Assembly (NCBI GenBank): GCA_000226015.1
Contig: JH153048.1
Coordinates: 252,861 to 316,860, forward strand
Reading direction: 5' to 3'
Source: Mnemiopsis leidyi
Lineage: Eukaryota; Ctenophora; Tentaculata; Lobata; Bolinopsidae
DNA length: 64,000 nt
In this document: one piece after another, positions 26,801-39,400 of the stretch
Numbering within the stretch: the stretch's first letter is position 1
How the letters are laid out: the number at the start of each line of letters is the position of its first letter
Made by a program: the position numbers and the translations under genes
The notes under the pieces: model-generated
What the model saw: only the letters and a program-made list of their open reading frames with translations
The model's database searches: none
Told to the model about the DNA's origin: nothing

Positions 26801-28689
26801 AGGTAATCTAGTTTTACAAAATGTGGATTGTGTTTGTCTCACCGTGACATAAAGGGTCTGACCCTGACAAAAAGTTAGACTCTTTTTGTACTTCGATTGT
26901 TGAGTCCGAGGAGAGCGTTATCATATGTGTAGTGCTAAGTAAGGATGCTGTTTAGGAATTCCAACTTGGTTTGCCAGCGACTCTGAGCTATGAGAATAAG
27001 CTGTTTTGGGCGGTTTGAACAAGGCTCTCTGTGCAAATTGTGGAAAAATTGTTAAGAAATGGTTGATTCTTCCGGCCCATCAGTTCATGAAGTCAAACCA
27101 TTCTTGCTAAATATATACAAGAGGGAGAGGTGAGGTAATTTTACACAAATCTACTTACCAAGATTATGTATTTTAGTTGTGCTGACTACCTCAGCAACAC
27201 ATGAGATCTATGAGCTAAGACCGGCTGTATCTCACTCCCGCCCGGCGCGTAGCTCAGTTTCACAAAAACCGTTCTTGTGGTACTTATCACCGATCCGAGC
27301 TGTCTAATTTAGGGAAATTGCAAGATAGCAAGGTTTCCCTAGCTCGGAAGCCTCGTCAATTGGATCTTATCCTGCACGTAACATAAAGCATCTCCCCGAT
27401 TGGCTGATCTGATCACGTGATCCAGTGGGGGATTCCCGATTTGTCGAGTAAGAGAACTTCCCCATAGCTGGATTGTTGGTTGTTACAATTTGATGACAAT
27501 GCGCTGCAGATAATGTCCTCGTTATCGGATCTTAACCACTCTGATCTTAATTCTGTCAGATTCGGTCGTGACACCCCAGTATTGTTCAACACAAAACGGC
27601 TGCTTCGCACTGTGAAGTTATAGGTCCGGTTCTACACCGAGATGATGGACCAGCACAAAACCTGGTCCCGGAAATGAGCAGGTACCTGGTTAAGACACGT
27701 GCAGGTTTGTCAGGTGTCAACATGAATACAAAACCGTCAGTTAATGATTCCTGGTTAATTATTCTTGGTAACGGGTTCCTTGGGCAGGCAATATGGCTGG
27801 TGTTACCATGATTGTCGGTTTATGACATTTAGACACCTTCTTGATTATTTGAATAAACAGAAGATCCTCCTTAAAAATTTCATGGTTAAATACTTCACAA
27901 TGTATGAGGGGTCGAAGTTAAAATTGTTCAAAGTCGTTTAAAATTCACTTGCATTAAAGAGCTGACTGTAAGCACTCTGAAGCCTTCTTCAGAAAGATAT
28001 GTCATGATGAACCTTTTTTTGTCTTTGTCAAATCCCTGGTCCACGACAAAGATTGGGTCAGATTACTTGCTCCATTTAGAAAGTCATTTGGCGCAGGATT
28101 CATTTGACGACAGTCAGAGATTGCAAAGCTATTAAATGTTTTGGGAAAAAATTTTAATGGAGGTACAAAATGGGTGTTCCAATAACTTTGAAGTGTAGCA
28201 CGAAGATATGGCTCCGAAACAGGACTTTTGCACCATAAGGATGACAGGTTGATGAAATCGGTACCAAAAATTTTAGGATTTCTCTCTGCATATAATAGAT
28301 TTTTCACAGGGAATTTTTTGTTGGCATTTAATGCGAACTTTGAAAATGACAAATGCGATGACAGAAGCAATTATTGGCTAAAAATGCGTCAATAATTTTA
28401 AAACTTTCTCTCACCCCAATTTCTTATCGATGACGATAATGGTTTAAAAATCAGTAGCCTCGCATCTTTTCTGAACCCGGAAAGTTTATTGATCAGGTTC
28501 CCCTGGCGTTGGCGGAGATTACATTAAAGTTTTTTTCAAGAAATTACAAAAATTGTTGATCAGATGTCCATTTGGTAAATCTCATTTCATTATTAATTTC
28601 TGCTTTTATTAATACAATTTTGCTATGATGGTCATTATTTGAACAATATTTCGGGCAGTGAGATTTTCCAACTCAGGCCATTTCCTGGC

Positions 28690-28775
28690 CCATCCTTTCA
28701 TCCATTATACAATCATGTCGGCTTTATTGATCCAAGATTCGGCATCAATGCCATTACCATCTTTGCATGAATTGT
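28690..28775 (-). pseudogene. Possible degraded coding fragment
   Basis: Read on the minus strand, one frame gives about 28 codons of protein-like composition (with C-K-D-G-N-G-I-D and E-S-W-I-N-K), then a stop, then W-M-K-G-W-A-R-K-W-P-E-L in the same frame. This could be a relic exon or transposon fragment. I cannot assign a family and it may be chance. Confidence 0.15.
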
Positions 28776-31700
28776 AATAATCATAAAGAATCATTTAACA
28801 CCCCAAAGAAATTCTAGTCACACAATAAGCGACGAAAAGATAATTATTTTTAGCTATTGTTTGATTCAGGGAGAAACTTCCGGCAGGGGTTTGGATCTTT
28901 AGTGCGATGAATGGAGGTGATTGACACCACGTGCCTCAATCTGTTTCAGCCGTTATCAAAAGAGTTTCTTGTGATTCGGTTGGCTGATTCTACCGCAACT
29001 TTCTATGAAAACCAAAAGTCTGCTCTGTGATCAAAATGGTCAGCTTTTATTAAGAAACTTAGCAAGTGTAAAGTGATATTCTGAGGGATTCTCATTGACT
29101 TCATTTTATCTTTTCAGGCAAAACCTAAATCCTAGAAAACCCTTTAAAAAAAGCCAGATATCGCCCATGTTATTACATTAGATCACGAGTTCTTCCAGGG
29201 CACCAACTTGGAGTGTATCCATTGTTCTGCCGTCTCCAACTGTGGAAACGATTTCCATTCATGGAAGCGATTACCTTCACAAACCGGTACACTGGAAAGA
29301 GATTAGTATTGACTCTGGTTTACAATTGCCTGTAATTAGTCCCGTTAAGCTAAGGCACTGCAGGTCTCGAACAATCGATCAGTTTCCTTGAATAAGCGTG
29401 CAACACTGGTGTAAGTTATAACGTAATCCTGGGAAAACTTGGATCTCAAACTGGAAAGTTTGGCGATTTTATTTAATAGCTCCATTGGCAAGAGGAATGT
29501 GTAGTAATATCTCATTTTGTGGACCAAATTTTCTAATGGAAGTAATGATCACTTACGATATCATTAAATGCACTATGATGTCATAAGACGCATATTATTG
29601 AGGGCTTTATGAAATGATCACATATATTCATTTGCTACAAAAAGAAATTTTATTCTCACTTACCTCTACATTTCCTGTAAATGGTACCGAACCTTCCGGC
29701 CACTAACTCCTTCAAGACGTCCGGGGTGCTCAACCATATCTTTCTCGGAATCCCTACCAGTGCCTTTTTTGCGTGTTGAAAGATTTTCATTAAAAGAACT
29801 CCGAGGGCCATGCACTCCATTTAGACATTTGACAGTTCCTTACCCCGATAAAAAAATCGCGATAACCCTCAAAACAGCTCGTTTATCTTACTCTCGGCGA
29901 GCTATTTTCGCCCCAACTCGGCGACTCTACTTTGACAGGAAGTGTCGTCGGATATATTCAGATATGTTCGAATTATAACATAGACTAGCACCAGGTCAGA
30001 CAAAGTTGGCAGGGGAGTGTGAACTGTTACTTTATCTTCTGCTAAACAGCTTCTAATCATCAGTTGAATCGCGGTGAGTGGAACGTGATGTAGCAAGAGC
30101 GGAGTTTCGCGTTTAAATCAGGGTAAGTTCGGGCGTCAAGCTATCAAGCAGGTACTTGGAGTTTGACGTTGTAATACCTCTCCAATACAGCTCACTATAT
30201 ATATATATACTCAACTATATGCCAGTCTCTCTCTCCCTCCCTAGCTCTCCATACCCACCTCTCAAACTATCAAACGATGTTTTTTTCCTTATCTAAGTAG
30301 TGAATGTGGTCAGGAGTGGGGCTTCCCCTAAAAAATATATCCCTGATTGCTGAACGAGCATGCCAAGGTTTCCCCTCCACTCAGCACCAAGAAACACTGT
30401 CACGTGATACGATTCCTCCGCCAGGATTTGATGGTTTTATCTCTTGTTACGCTTGGCGTTATGGTTGCTATGGGTTCATTCTGTCGCCAGGTCACCTATT
30501 GTTTTTGTAAAAAGGGAGGGAGTCACGCCCGACAACGTACCACTGACTGGCCAGCTCTTATCAGATATTAGTGTCAGAAGATAGCTCAAACTTCAAACCT
30601 TACATGGACTGTGAGAGTGCAGAGGGAATATCAATAAGGCAAGAGAAAGGGAGAGGGTACGTGTGAGGGACTAAACTATTGGACACAGTTAGAGCTGATA
30701 GGGAATCTGATAGTTGGTAGGGAATCTCCTGCCGATAGAGCACATACGAGACTGAGAAGAGAAGGTGTTCACGTAGGGATGATGTGGAGATAAGATCACT
30801 GAGCTATATAGTAAGGAGGTTGTTGTTGTTACCGTGATTACTTGTTATATATATATATCTCTATATATATTTACAACATATATGTTGTTACCTATAACAG
30901 CTGGAGCTTCTAGGGGATCTTGGCTGGTATTGCCAGTGTAGCGACGTACTGGCGCCACTTCTCGTGGGATACACAAAGATAATGATCATGATTTTAAGTA
31001 CGATCAGGTTAAGAGTTTCACCTTTCGCTACGACCAGGGAATTTTCTTGGAAGAGAAATAAGACTGAGAAAGTGAGAAACGGTTGCCGTCTGCCGATTAT
31101 TTGGGCGAGAAGCCTAACTTCATCATTTTATCAGAAACATCCAGAACTAATTAAGTTCCCAGGGAGATCGTTAAGCTATGAAATGGACGGAATCGATTGT
31201 AAATGCTTTGATGGGAGGTCAGCAGCCAAGCTTGTTCCAAAAACCCATGAGGGTTATAGAGCTAGGAATTCTCAGTATGTCGATCTCTATATTGCTTTGT
31301 GGGAAGTGTAACTAAAGGGGCTTATGGAAAATTACCACCGCTGTCACGTGATACTTTTTGAACCAATTTAAGTATTTCACTAATTGATACCTTTCAAAAT
31401 CATTGAGTATCGCGTCCTTGCCGAAAAAACGAGTTGTTTTAGCATGCATTAGTAAAAACTCATGTCGCCATAGCTTGTATGTAGCGTCGTGGATTCTTCC
31501 GAATTTCTGAATATTTAAAATATTCTTCTCAATTTATCGAAATGAACCACTCTAGTCCTTGTAAAAAGTATTTTGATGGAATCATTCCGAGAGATCTTGA
31601 ATCAACTTACTTACTCCTTCATCCATATGCGCCGCGAAAAAAGGTTAATGAAATTTTGTTTTCGTTGGTAAATACTGCGTTATGTTGCGGTTTTTACGGA

Positions 31701-33962
31701 AAGCAAAAAATTATGAAACAGCAGAAGCAAAAAAACCTTTAATTTTCTCCTCTCCACGTGTCAGCTGAAGTCATTTTCCAATGGTCCTGATAGCTTTATA
31801 CACATGGATGCATTATAGGTTAAAGATGAAATTAAATTCCAAATGAAAATGCATGCAATATCTTTTACAATATGATATTGTACACGATTGGTGAGAAAAT
31901 TCATCGAGGGCCCGTGATTTGAAATGATTTTTCCAATATTCCGGGGTTTCTCCCAGGGATGCGCTCACCTTTTTAAATCGCCCATTTAAAGATAAATTGT
32001 GGATTCATTAGCTTTTTCTAAGCGTGAGAAAAATCATCTTTTATTAATATGCAGGTTTCCTCATAGGATGACTATGAATCCAAAAACTGTAGGACAATCT
32101 AACAATAATTGATTTATCTAGATGGTCGCATAAGGTTCTATGCTGGAAGAATTTTGAAGTATCTTGTCCTATATTATAACATTTTTAAAGAATTCTCTCT
32201 TTTCATTTATATTTGAGCTTTAAAGTCAAGCATTTCTTTTTGGTCCAAACATCGTGCTGCTTTTAATGCTCTTATTTTAGTGAGGCAATGGAGCGCTGAA
32301 CAATCATTTGAAAATAAAACTCCTGCTAGCTTACTACGAACGATTAGACGAAAAAAGGAAAAAACGATTTGAAAAATTTCTTTGTTTTTTAGTGAATAAA
32401 ATTGTCCTTTGATTCCGCACCCAATGAACAGGATCTTCCTACAGTCACGTGACCAGCTGCTAAGGCACGTGACCCAGACAATGCAATTGTCGATTGTTTT
32501 TCATCCCCAAAATTGGAAGGCCGAGCCTCGGACAAAGCATGCAAAGAACGCAATCATCTGAGTTCTCCATTTCTATTTTTCTTGAAGCTGCAATATTAAA
32601 AGCAACTATTCTACCCTGGAGAGAATTGTTGTATTTCAGAGTGTATCAAGCTATCTGCTATTTAGGTGAAACTACAACTTATTAACTGACTGTTGCTCTT
32701 AGCCGTTACAGTAACTGTACCGCACCGTATAATTAAGTTAAAAACAATCAATAAATAATCAAGGTCCGCAGATATTTTTTCTCCTAATTTGAATTCAATG
32801 CTCAAAACTGCGATCATGTTGGTAAAACTTATAAGCGGAAATATATTTGAGAACCAAAGAGATCACTGTAAATATTTTTGTTAGAACCACAGTTTCTTCC
32901 GCCGAATCCAATCCATTTAAGTTCTACATAAGAGGCGCATTTGGAAGCTGCTTTCAAACCGTTTGATCCACCCGGAGTGCCTGCTTGACCATCGTTCAGA
33001 CTTCAAGGTTCTTTCTTGTTGTCCCCTAAAACTTGCCGCACAAAGAGCCTCCATCAGGACTGACGGTGTTCATTTAGCACTCAACAACTTTTCAAAGTTA
33101 GTAACCACTTTGTCACCTCGACTAAAGGGCTGACGGAGTCACGTGTTCCATTTCGGTTCATGTAGATACACTGGAGCAGCTTGTTCATTAAAGTTAAACG
33201 TTGGTGATCTGCAGCTCGAACTCAATGAATTAGCAACTTACAATGGTGTATCGTCCTGACCGAGTATGCTTTTCAGAACTCCTCCCGACATACAAGCTTC
33301 TCAACCAATAGAAGGTGAGATTGCTCTGTCACGTGGTCAGCCGAAATCAATCCGTTTAGTTGCAAGTGTCAGTGCATTTTCAACATGGAGCCCACTTTAG
33401 CATTTATATCGTAAAACAAATGCATTCATTCATCCATTTATTGGGGGCAGTGGACATTAACGTTGCAACTATTGATGCCTGCCCCTTGCTTTACGTGAAT
33501 GGTTTAAAACAAATGGTGCTAAAAGCAAAAAGGTCTAAGGATGACACATCAGGGAGTCTGTGGCCATTACCCTTGCCGCCAATCCTAATTGTCGGAAAAA
33601 AATTATGGAGAAATTTTGACAATAATCCAGGGCTTTCTTAGAATAAAAGTCCTAAGCGAATGCTATAAGACAAAAATCTAGTCATGATTGGGAAACGATC
33701 GCCGGTTGACCTAATCAAAACCAAAAACTCGGTTAACCAGCTATTTTTCAAGATAACTAAACCATATCTTATAAAGTATAACCTTTTAACTAGATCACTG
33801 AAGCCTGCATTAACACTAACATAAAGTGGTTCATTTCTTACTTCCTGGTCACGATCTTCACTTATTTCGTGATCCAAGCTGATAAGCTCTATTTCTAAAA
33901 ATGTTAAACACCTAGGATTGATGTACAGATTAATGAATTAGGCGAGATTAACTCTTATTTTA

Positions 33963-34015
33963 ATGCCGTGACGCTCACAGCTGTTTTGGCGACTGGTTCG
34001 AGCTTTTCACCAAAA
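33963..34015 (+). repeat. tRNA-like fragment, shortened
   Basis: ATGCCGTGACG and, about 25 bases later, ACTGGTTCGAGC, a good B-box. It shares the lead phrase with the fragments at 20.7-20.9 kb. Confidence 0.25.
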
Positions 34016-34841
34016 AGTTTCATTTAATTCATCAAACAAACCCATACCAGGCACAAGCCACACTTAAATCAGTATTGATTTTGTAGCAGCTTCCGAGCAA
34101 AAACGAACCCTAAGGACTCTCTATAATTCTTGGTCACATGCAAGGTTCTCAGCGTCTCTATTGGCTGATTCACATAGTGCGCAACTGAGATTGGTGGATA
34201 TCGGGGAGCATTCTAAATCCGCTACATTGAGCATGCACGGGGAACCCTCGGTTGATTGCTCGCTAAAAACAAGGATGTCCTACTTCAATGGGAGTACTTG
34301 AAGGTGCAGAACTGACACTGCGCTGCACCATACCACGTGGGTGTTTGCACGTGCGAGTTTAACCCTCAGTAAATTGAAACATATTGTTACATGGTGGCTG
34401 GTCCCAACTGTTGTTGTAGGTTAACGGGCCACCAGCTTGTTTTTCGTTAATGAAAGTTATTAAAGTTCGGGTGCATATCGGTTAGTTGAAGTGAGAGTGG
34501 TCGAGTTTAAAGTGGGAGTGATAAACAGAGTTTTACAGTGACCATTCTACTAAACAGAGTTTTACAGTGATAGCTGGTTTAGCAGAATAGAAGATTGAGA
34601 TAGGTTATGATATGTTAAACAGATTGTGCAAAAAATTTCGGCCTGAATTACAGTATAGTCGCTAAAGAGCAACAAGTTCAGTTGACGTTACAGAGTAACC
34701 TTAATGGATGAAGGAAATGCTTTCTGTTAAGACAAACCATACGGGACATTTTGGCCTTGAGGAGAAAGAAAATAAAGGAATGATGCTTGAATAAGAGATA
34801 ACTGACGAAATTGTCAAATATGCCATCCTGAGCGCTATATA

Positions 34842-35151
34842 AAAAAAAAAAAAAATTTAACTACGTACAACTTCCGAAATATTCCGTGTACGGACATCTT
34901 AAGGAGCTGGTGAGTACCAAGCAGAATTCATTATCACCTGATATGCAAGTTCAAACTCATTCTGAATGGAATAGACATTACACCAAAGTGGGATTCGCGT
35001 CACTGATATCCTCCGAGATTAAATTCCAGGATAAATCCTGTACCAATCACAGCTTGGTGGCCTGGACTGCCTGCCTCGGACGGGTTTCGAACACCCGGTC
35101 TTCGGCGCGGGAAGCGAGTGCTAGTACCACTACACCACCCGGCAGACACCC
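34842..35151 (-). mobile_element. SINE-like insertion with 11-bp target-site duplication
   Basis: A 310-bp segment is flanked by perfect direct repeats AGCGCTATATA (34831-34841 and 35152-35162), the mark of target-primed or transposon insertion. On the minus strand it starts with a tRNA-like head (35144-35072): an A-box TGGTGTAGTGG and, after a normal distance, GTGTTCGAAAC as B-box. It ends at the other target-site copy with a run of 14 T on the element strand (14 A on the + strand). The middle part is not recognised. The mutated T stem and weak acceptor pairing argue against a working tRNA gene. Confidence 0.75.
35072..35144 (-). pseudogene. tRNA-like head of the SINE
   Basis: About 73 nt with A- and B-box-like sequences at normal tRNA spacing. 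Acceptor strands pair only partly (TGCC with GGCA) and the T stem is shifted, so it is a tRNA-derived promoter rather than a functional tRNA. The anticodon cannot be assigned safely. Confidence 0.6.
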
Positions 35152-35279
35152 AGCGCTATATATGATTTAATATTGGTTGAAAGCAAACACACAATGAAAG
35201 TAAATTTTTCAATTAAACTTAACTGATCTCAGCTATTTAAGAATCAACCTAACATGGCACAATAAGCTATATCTCTAGC

Positions 35280-35364
35280 GACACAATCCCAATTCTCTAG
35301 AACATAGCACAGTGGCTCAGACACACGATCCCACTTCTCTAGAACATAGCACAGTGGCTAAGAC
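35280..35364. repeat. Two-copy 42-bp tandem duplication spanning a stop codon
   Basis: TTCTCTAGAACATAGCACAG occurs at 35293 and 35335, 42 bp apart, with flanking similarity. The 35335 copy contains the last codons and stop of the minus-strand cysteine-rich gene; the other copy lies just downstream of that stop. Confidence 0.85.
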
Positions 35365-36389
35365 ATTGGTTAGCTTTAGCAGAATCACAGTCACTGTTAG
35401 CGCTGCAAGCCTGGTAACCCTTACTCCCGTCATCAACGTAGCACCACTCCGGACATTTGACGCAGTTCGTCCCGTCAGCCATTATTATCTTCCAGAAATC
35501 GTTGAAGTTCTCGATACTCCCTCCCTCAGCTATAAGCTTCTCCATTACAACCTGAATAGAAGGTCTGTAATAAGAAACCCATGTGAATCAGTGGAACGGA
35601 ATATTAAAACGATCATAAGTGTGTTTTTCACTATATCTAGATTTCAATGGATGAACCTGAAAAAGACACTTTTGAGCAGCTAAAATTTGACAATTCACTT
35701 TATAGAGCTGGCATGCTCGACTGAGAATTGTCTCCCCGGATTACCCGATGTCACGTGATTATCTCTTACAACTGACCTTAATGGCGCATGCTCCGTTGCA
35801 TTGTGACCAACAGATTCGCTTGTGACATCCGTAACTGCAGCCAGTTTCAGAGTGACATGGCTGTTTGTCGCCCCAGTAGCAGTTCCCTGAAAAGTTCTAT
35901 GTCAATATAGCATGACGTTTTACTGGTTCTTGTCAAATTTTGTAAATTAATAGCAGTTTCTTGATACGTCAGCTTTCTCAGCAACCTTTTTTAGCTTATC
36001 TAAACCGTTTAGATCAAAAAACTTTTTTTAAAGTTTCTAAACTTTTTCGACTTTTCACAAAAGTTCATAGAAAATTTTAAATTTTCCCCGAAAACTTATA
36101 GACTTGAATTCGTATCGGATTTCGAAGTAGGCCAAAATATCGAATCGGGCAAACAAGTTTGAATTGTGATAAAACGACGGTTTAAAAAGCTATAAGTTTT
36201 TCAAAGAAAACTGAAACTGTACACCATGCGTTATAGAATACTTTATAGAAGAAAAGCTTGGATTTAATTAATGCACCTTTTGTATTCCAACGAATAATTT
36301 GATAGTAACTAACCGGCTCTATCTTCAGCTTGTGCAGATATTACAGCAAGCAGGGCTGTCAAGAATCCAACTGCAGCAAAGATTTTCAT
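35339..36389 (-). CDS. Small secreted cysteine-rich protein, three exons
   Basis: Exons on the minus strand are 36389-36314, 35886-35777 and 35551-35339; all junctions are GT-AG and the phases agree, giving 132 residues. Residues 1-21 are a clear signal peptide (hydrophobic core ending in A-Q-A). The mature part of about 111 residues carries 14 cysteines, seven from exon 2 (with C-x3-C and C-W-x-x-C spacing) and seven from exon 3 (N-C-V-K-C-P-E-W-C-Y-V-D-D). This suggests two disulfide-bonded modules joined by a short helix-like linker (V-M-E-K-L-I-A-E...). A TATA box (CATATAAAG, 36464-36456) lies about 70 bp before the ATG. I do not recognise the family. Secretion is well supported; function is not known. 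No transcript evidence is available to me. Confidence 0.8.
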
Positions 36390-36455
36390 CTCAGTTTTTA
36401 GAAAATTTCAAGTAAATCAGACTGTACTAATGTGATGATTTGTGGAGCGTTTAAT

Positions 36456-36464
36456 CTTTATATG
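36456..36464 (-). promoter_or_regulatory. TATA box of the cysteine-rich gene
   Basis: CATATAAAG on the minus strand, 67-75 bp upstream of the ATG at 36389, which places a start site about 40 bp before the ATG. Confidence 0.55.
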
Positions 36465-36499
36465 ATTTTGGAGACACTGTCAGGTGGACTTATTTGATT

Positions 36500-39400
36500 T
36501 GAACAATTGACAAGTTTTAATTACAGACGCCTAAATAGATTTACGTTAGACTTATTGTACTGTAAATTTTGCGAGTTTCTAATTAGGTTAACAGGGTTTA
36601 AATCCTATTTCACAGCTGGCAGCCCGTGAATTTCTTTTCAAGCTATAAATTTGAGATTTCAGGTACTTGAATCTCTTGAGACAGGTTCTTAATAGTTCTC
36701 TAATTATGGTCGACTGTTTTTGATTCTACAAAATTGTTGGTAAAATAAAATAGTTGTTATGAATCGAAGAAATTTCAACAATTATTATCTAAAATAATAA
36801 AGTTAACCCTTGTCTTGATAAATACTACAAGATGCTTTGGTCCTAGTCTTGATCAACAGATGAGCTGTTCCACAAAACCTGATAAAGACAATATCATATC
36901 AATACGGATTAAGATGGTTGATTAAATGTCGGCCACCAGCCCTGCGCCCTGGCACACGAAAATCAAGCTTGACAACATCCAGCCACTGTTTACAAATTAA
37001 ATCGAAGCAGAAGCACAGTCTCGCGCACCGAACAAACATCGGCCAATCAGATTTCTGGAAACTGTGCGGGGACCAATCAGAAACTGTCCCAAACGTCACG
37101 TGCACAAAACTTTGCGGGGAGAAATTTAGTTTAATTTGCGCTTGGCGTGGGGTAAGATAAAGCCGATCAAGGATAAAGGATCCAAGTAAAACTTGGATCA
37201 CGTGATCAGCTGAACAGAGACTTTCTTATAGTCAAGGTCAAACACCGTGGTGGCAATTGTGAGCTGTCATGCTTACTGAATTAGTGAAATTGACTGTTAG
37301 CCCTCTCACCAATACGAGCTTGTTGTAAAGCCCTACACCACAAAGGGGATGCATGAATAACAAGATGGGCATTTAGCATGTATGAAAACATATCTTCATG
37401 AAGAATTCCTCGGCCACGCTTGCACATTTGTCCAACTATAGATACCCCTTTCTAAGTTAACGATAAAGTTCGGTGCTACATATGTTTACTTACCCTCAGT
37501 ATAATCCTAAATTATAAAAGTCGCGACTAGCTGATTACTGCAGTTACTTTGATTGGTTTGATGTTCAATTCGGGAGAAATGTAAAAACCTAGCGGCTAGC
37601 ATTATGATAAATATGACCATAGGTCCAAATGACGTCAAACATCTGTACAAGTATATAACCCGATCATGACCCTAATAATCAGACTAGATTGAGCTAAAGT
37701 TTTGAAAACATCCAGATTTCTTCCTTTTGATATCCAAAATGTTTCCTGTCTTGTAAGACGAAAACTCGGCGGCTTCAGTTTCCTAAATCCTGCCAGGCTC
37801 CACTACAGTACCATATAATCATTTTCCATTTCACTTACCTAATTGAGACGTTTGAAAAAGCGGCTCCTATCGCGAGTTGGAACTAAGTTTTTAAGCTATC
37901 CCATTGGCTGACGGTACATTTTCTGTGCTCTGATTGGCCGAGAGTTAGTCCTGGTGGAGTTGTGGAGACACAAAGTCGGGGAACAACAGCCTGAAAATTA
38001 AAGTATAAAATGAAAACAATCGCAGTCTAAAGCATTAGAAATGCCAAATTACAATTCGTCCAGCGGCACATGACCACATCGATAAGACATATGTATCCGT
38101 AACACGCCTTATCAATTACGATGGGACATTGAAAACACCATATTTTGTGGCAGGACTGTCGTGACATGGTCACGTGACCTTTCACTGGCCAATGAGAGAA
38201 GCTTCTCGGGCAGACAGCACTAATTATTTCATTTCAGACCCTTTCAAGGTATAGCTGGTATCGGAATCATCCAATCTTACCATCAATCCCAAAAATCAAA
38301 TCACAAAATTCCATCGTTCTCGTCCAATCAGATCCGACTGTTCCAGTCACGTGACCCACAGTAGTTTAGCACGTACTCAGGCTGAAGATTGGATCGTATC
38401 GTTAATGCGTAGTTGCCAGTGTGACACGAAACAATTTAACATGTGTCCGCTCAGGTCACCGTAAAAATAGAAGTTCCTAATCGAGCGGTTCACTTTGGCT
38501 GGACTTTTTATGAAGATTACCATTCTTCATAATTTGAATACTGGTGGGAGTTCATTTACTCAAAATTAAAGAGAATTAAATTTGAATACTGGTGGTATTT
38601 CATTTACCCAGAATTAAAGAGAATGAAAGTTGAATGAAAAATGTTTCTCTTAGCTAGTCCGGTTTCATTAACTTTTGAAAATCTCCTGATTCGAAAGTAC
38701 TTATAGATATGGCTAAGCTGAAAGCTTCTTAAAGTCAAGATTTTGATAAGATTTCTAGGGAACTAAAATATTAATATTTGAAAAACCGTAGCCTTCCCTG
38801 AATGCATCACAACAGTTTAGTTCTACCAATATTGCTTAACCTCTTATCCATAATTCCACAAGTTCAACTGAAAACCCCTCAGTTAACGCAACGTTAGTTA
38901 TTTCTTGCCTAGACGGCCCGTAAAATTGATGGTTTTCAGATGAATTTAAGAATGAAAGATTTGCAACTGTAAGTTGGCGTTGACAAGGGAGACGGATAGT
39001 TTAATCTGAATTAGTCGATAACCTTGACAAACGATAATGTAGATGATTTTCGTCATCAAGAAAGGTTTGAGCATGTCCCAGACATTGAAGGACAGCTTTG
39101 CGTCAGAAACAAAAAAGAGCTCTTGAAATTGTAACTTTCGGCACTTTGTAATTAAAACGACGCAGCCAATAGTGATAGCGATCGCTACTAACTTCTTAAT
39201 GAAAACAAGGACTCCCCAAAAATTGTCAGTTTGTTTTATGTCATATGTTGAAGCTTATAATGAGATCCGACCTCAGTACCACATATTGATATTCAGACAC
39301 GTCGTGCGAAGGTTTTTAAGCAAAGCGACAGATAAATTTAATTTTGTCCGGCGTATTTAGTTTTCAGACTAAAACGACAGGTTGATCTTTAGCCGACCAG

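Larger units (their letters stand above)
20489..34830. other. Large gene-poor region
   Basis: About 14 kb with no coding sequence that I can support. It contains tRNA-like fragments (20.7-20.93 kb, 33.96 kb), an 11-base G tract (24,007-24,017), AT dinucleotide runs (30.19 and 30.85 kb), a two-copy 27-bp repeat at about 26,262-26,316, and E-boxes at about 23788, 23811, 24750, 25281, 27413, 27697, 28928, 30400, 31345, 31754, 32446, 32466, 33140, 33330, 34334 and 34348. CCAAT boxes cluster near 24.93-25.4 kb. Confidence 0.55.

Noticed and set aside
28002-28370. 122-codon minus-strand frame as transposon coding region
   Set aside because: I could not match it to any transposase or polymerase motif and neighbouring frames are interrupted.
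30190-30890. TATATATA runs as promoters
   Set aside because: Simple AT dinucleotide microsatellites with no associated gene.
35072-35144. Functional tRNA gene
   Set aside because: Acceptor and T stems pair poorly and it sits at the end of a segment with target-site duplications, so it is a SINE head.
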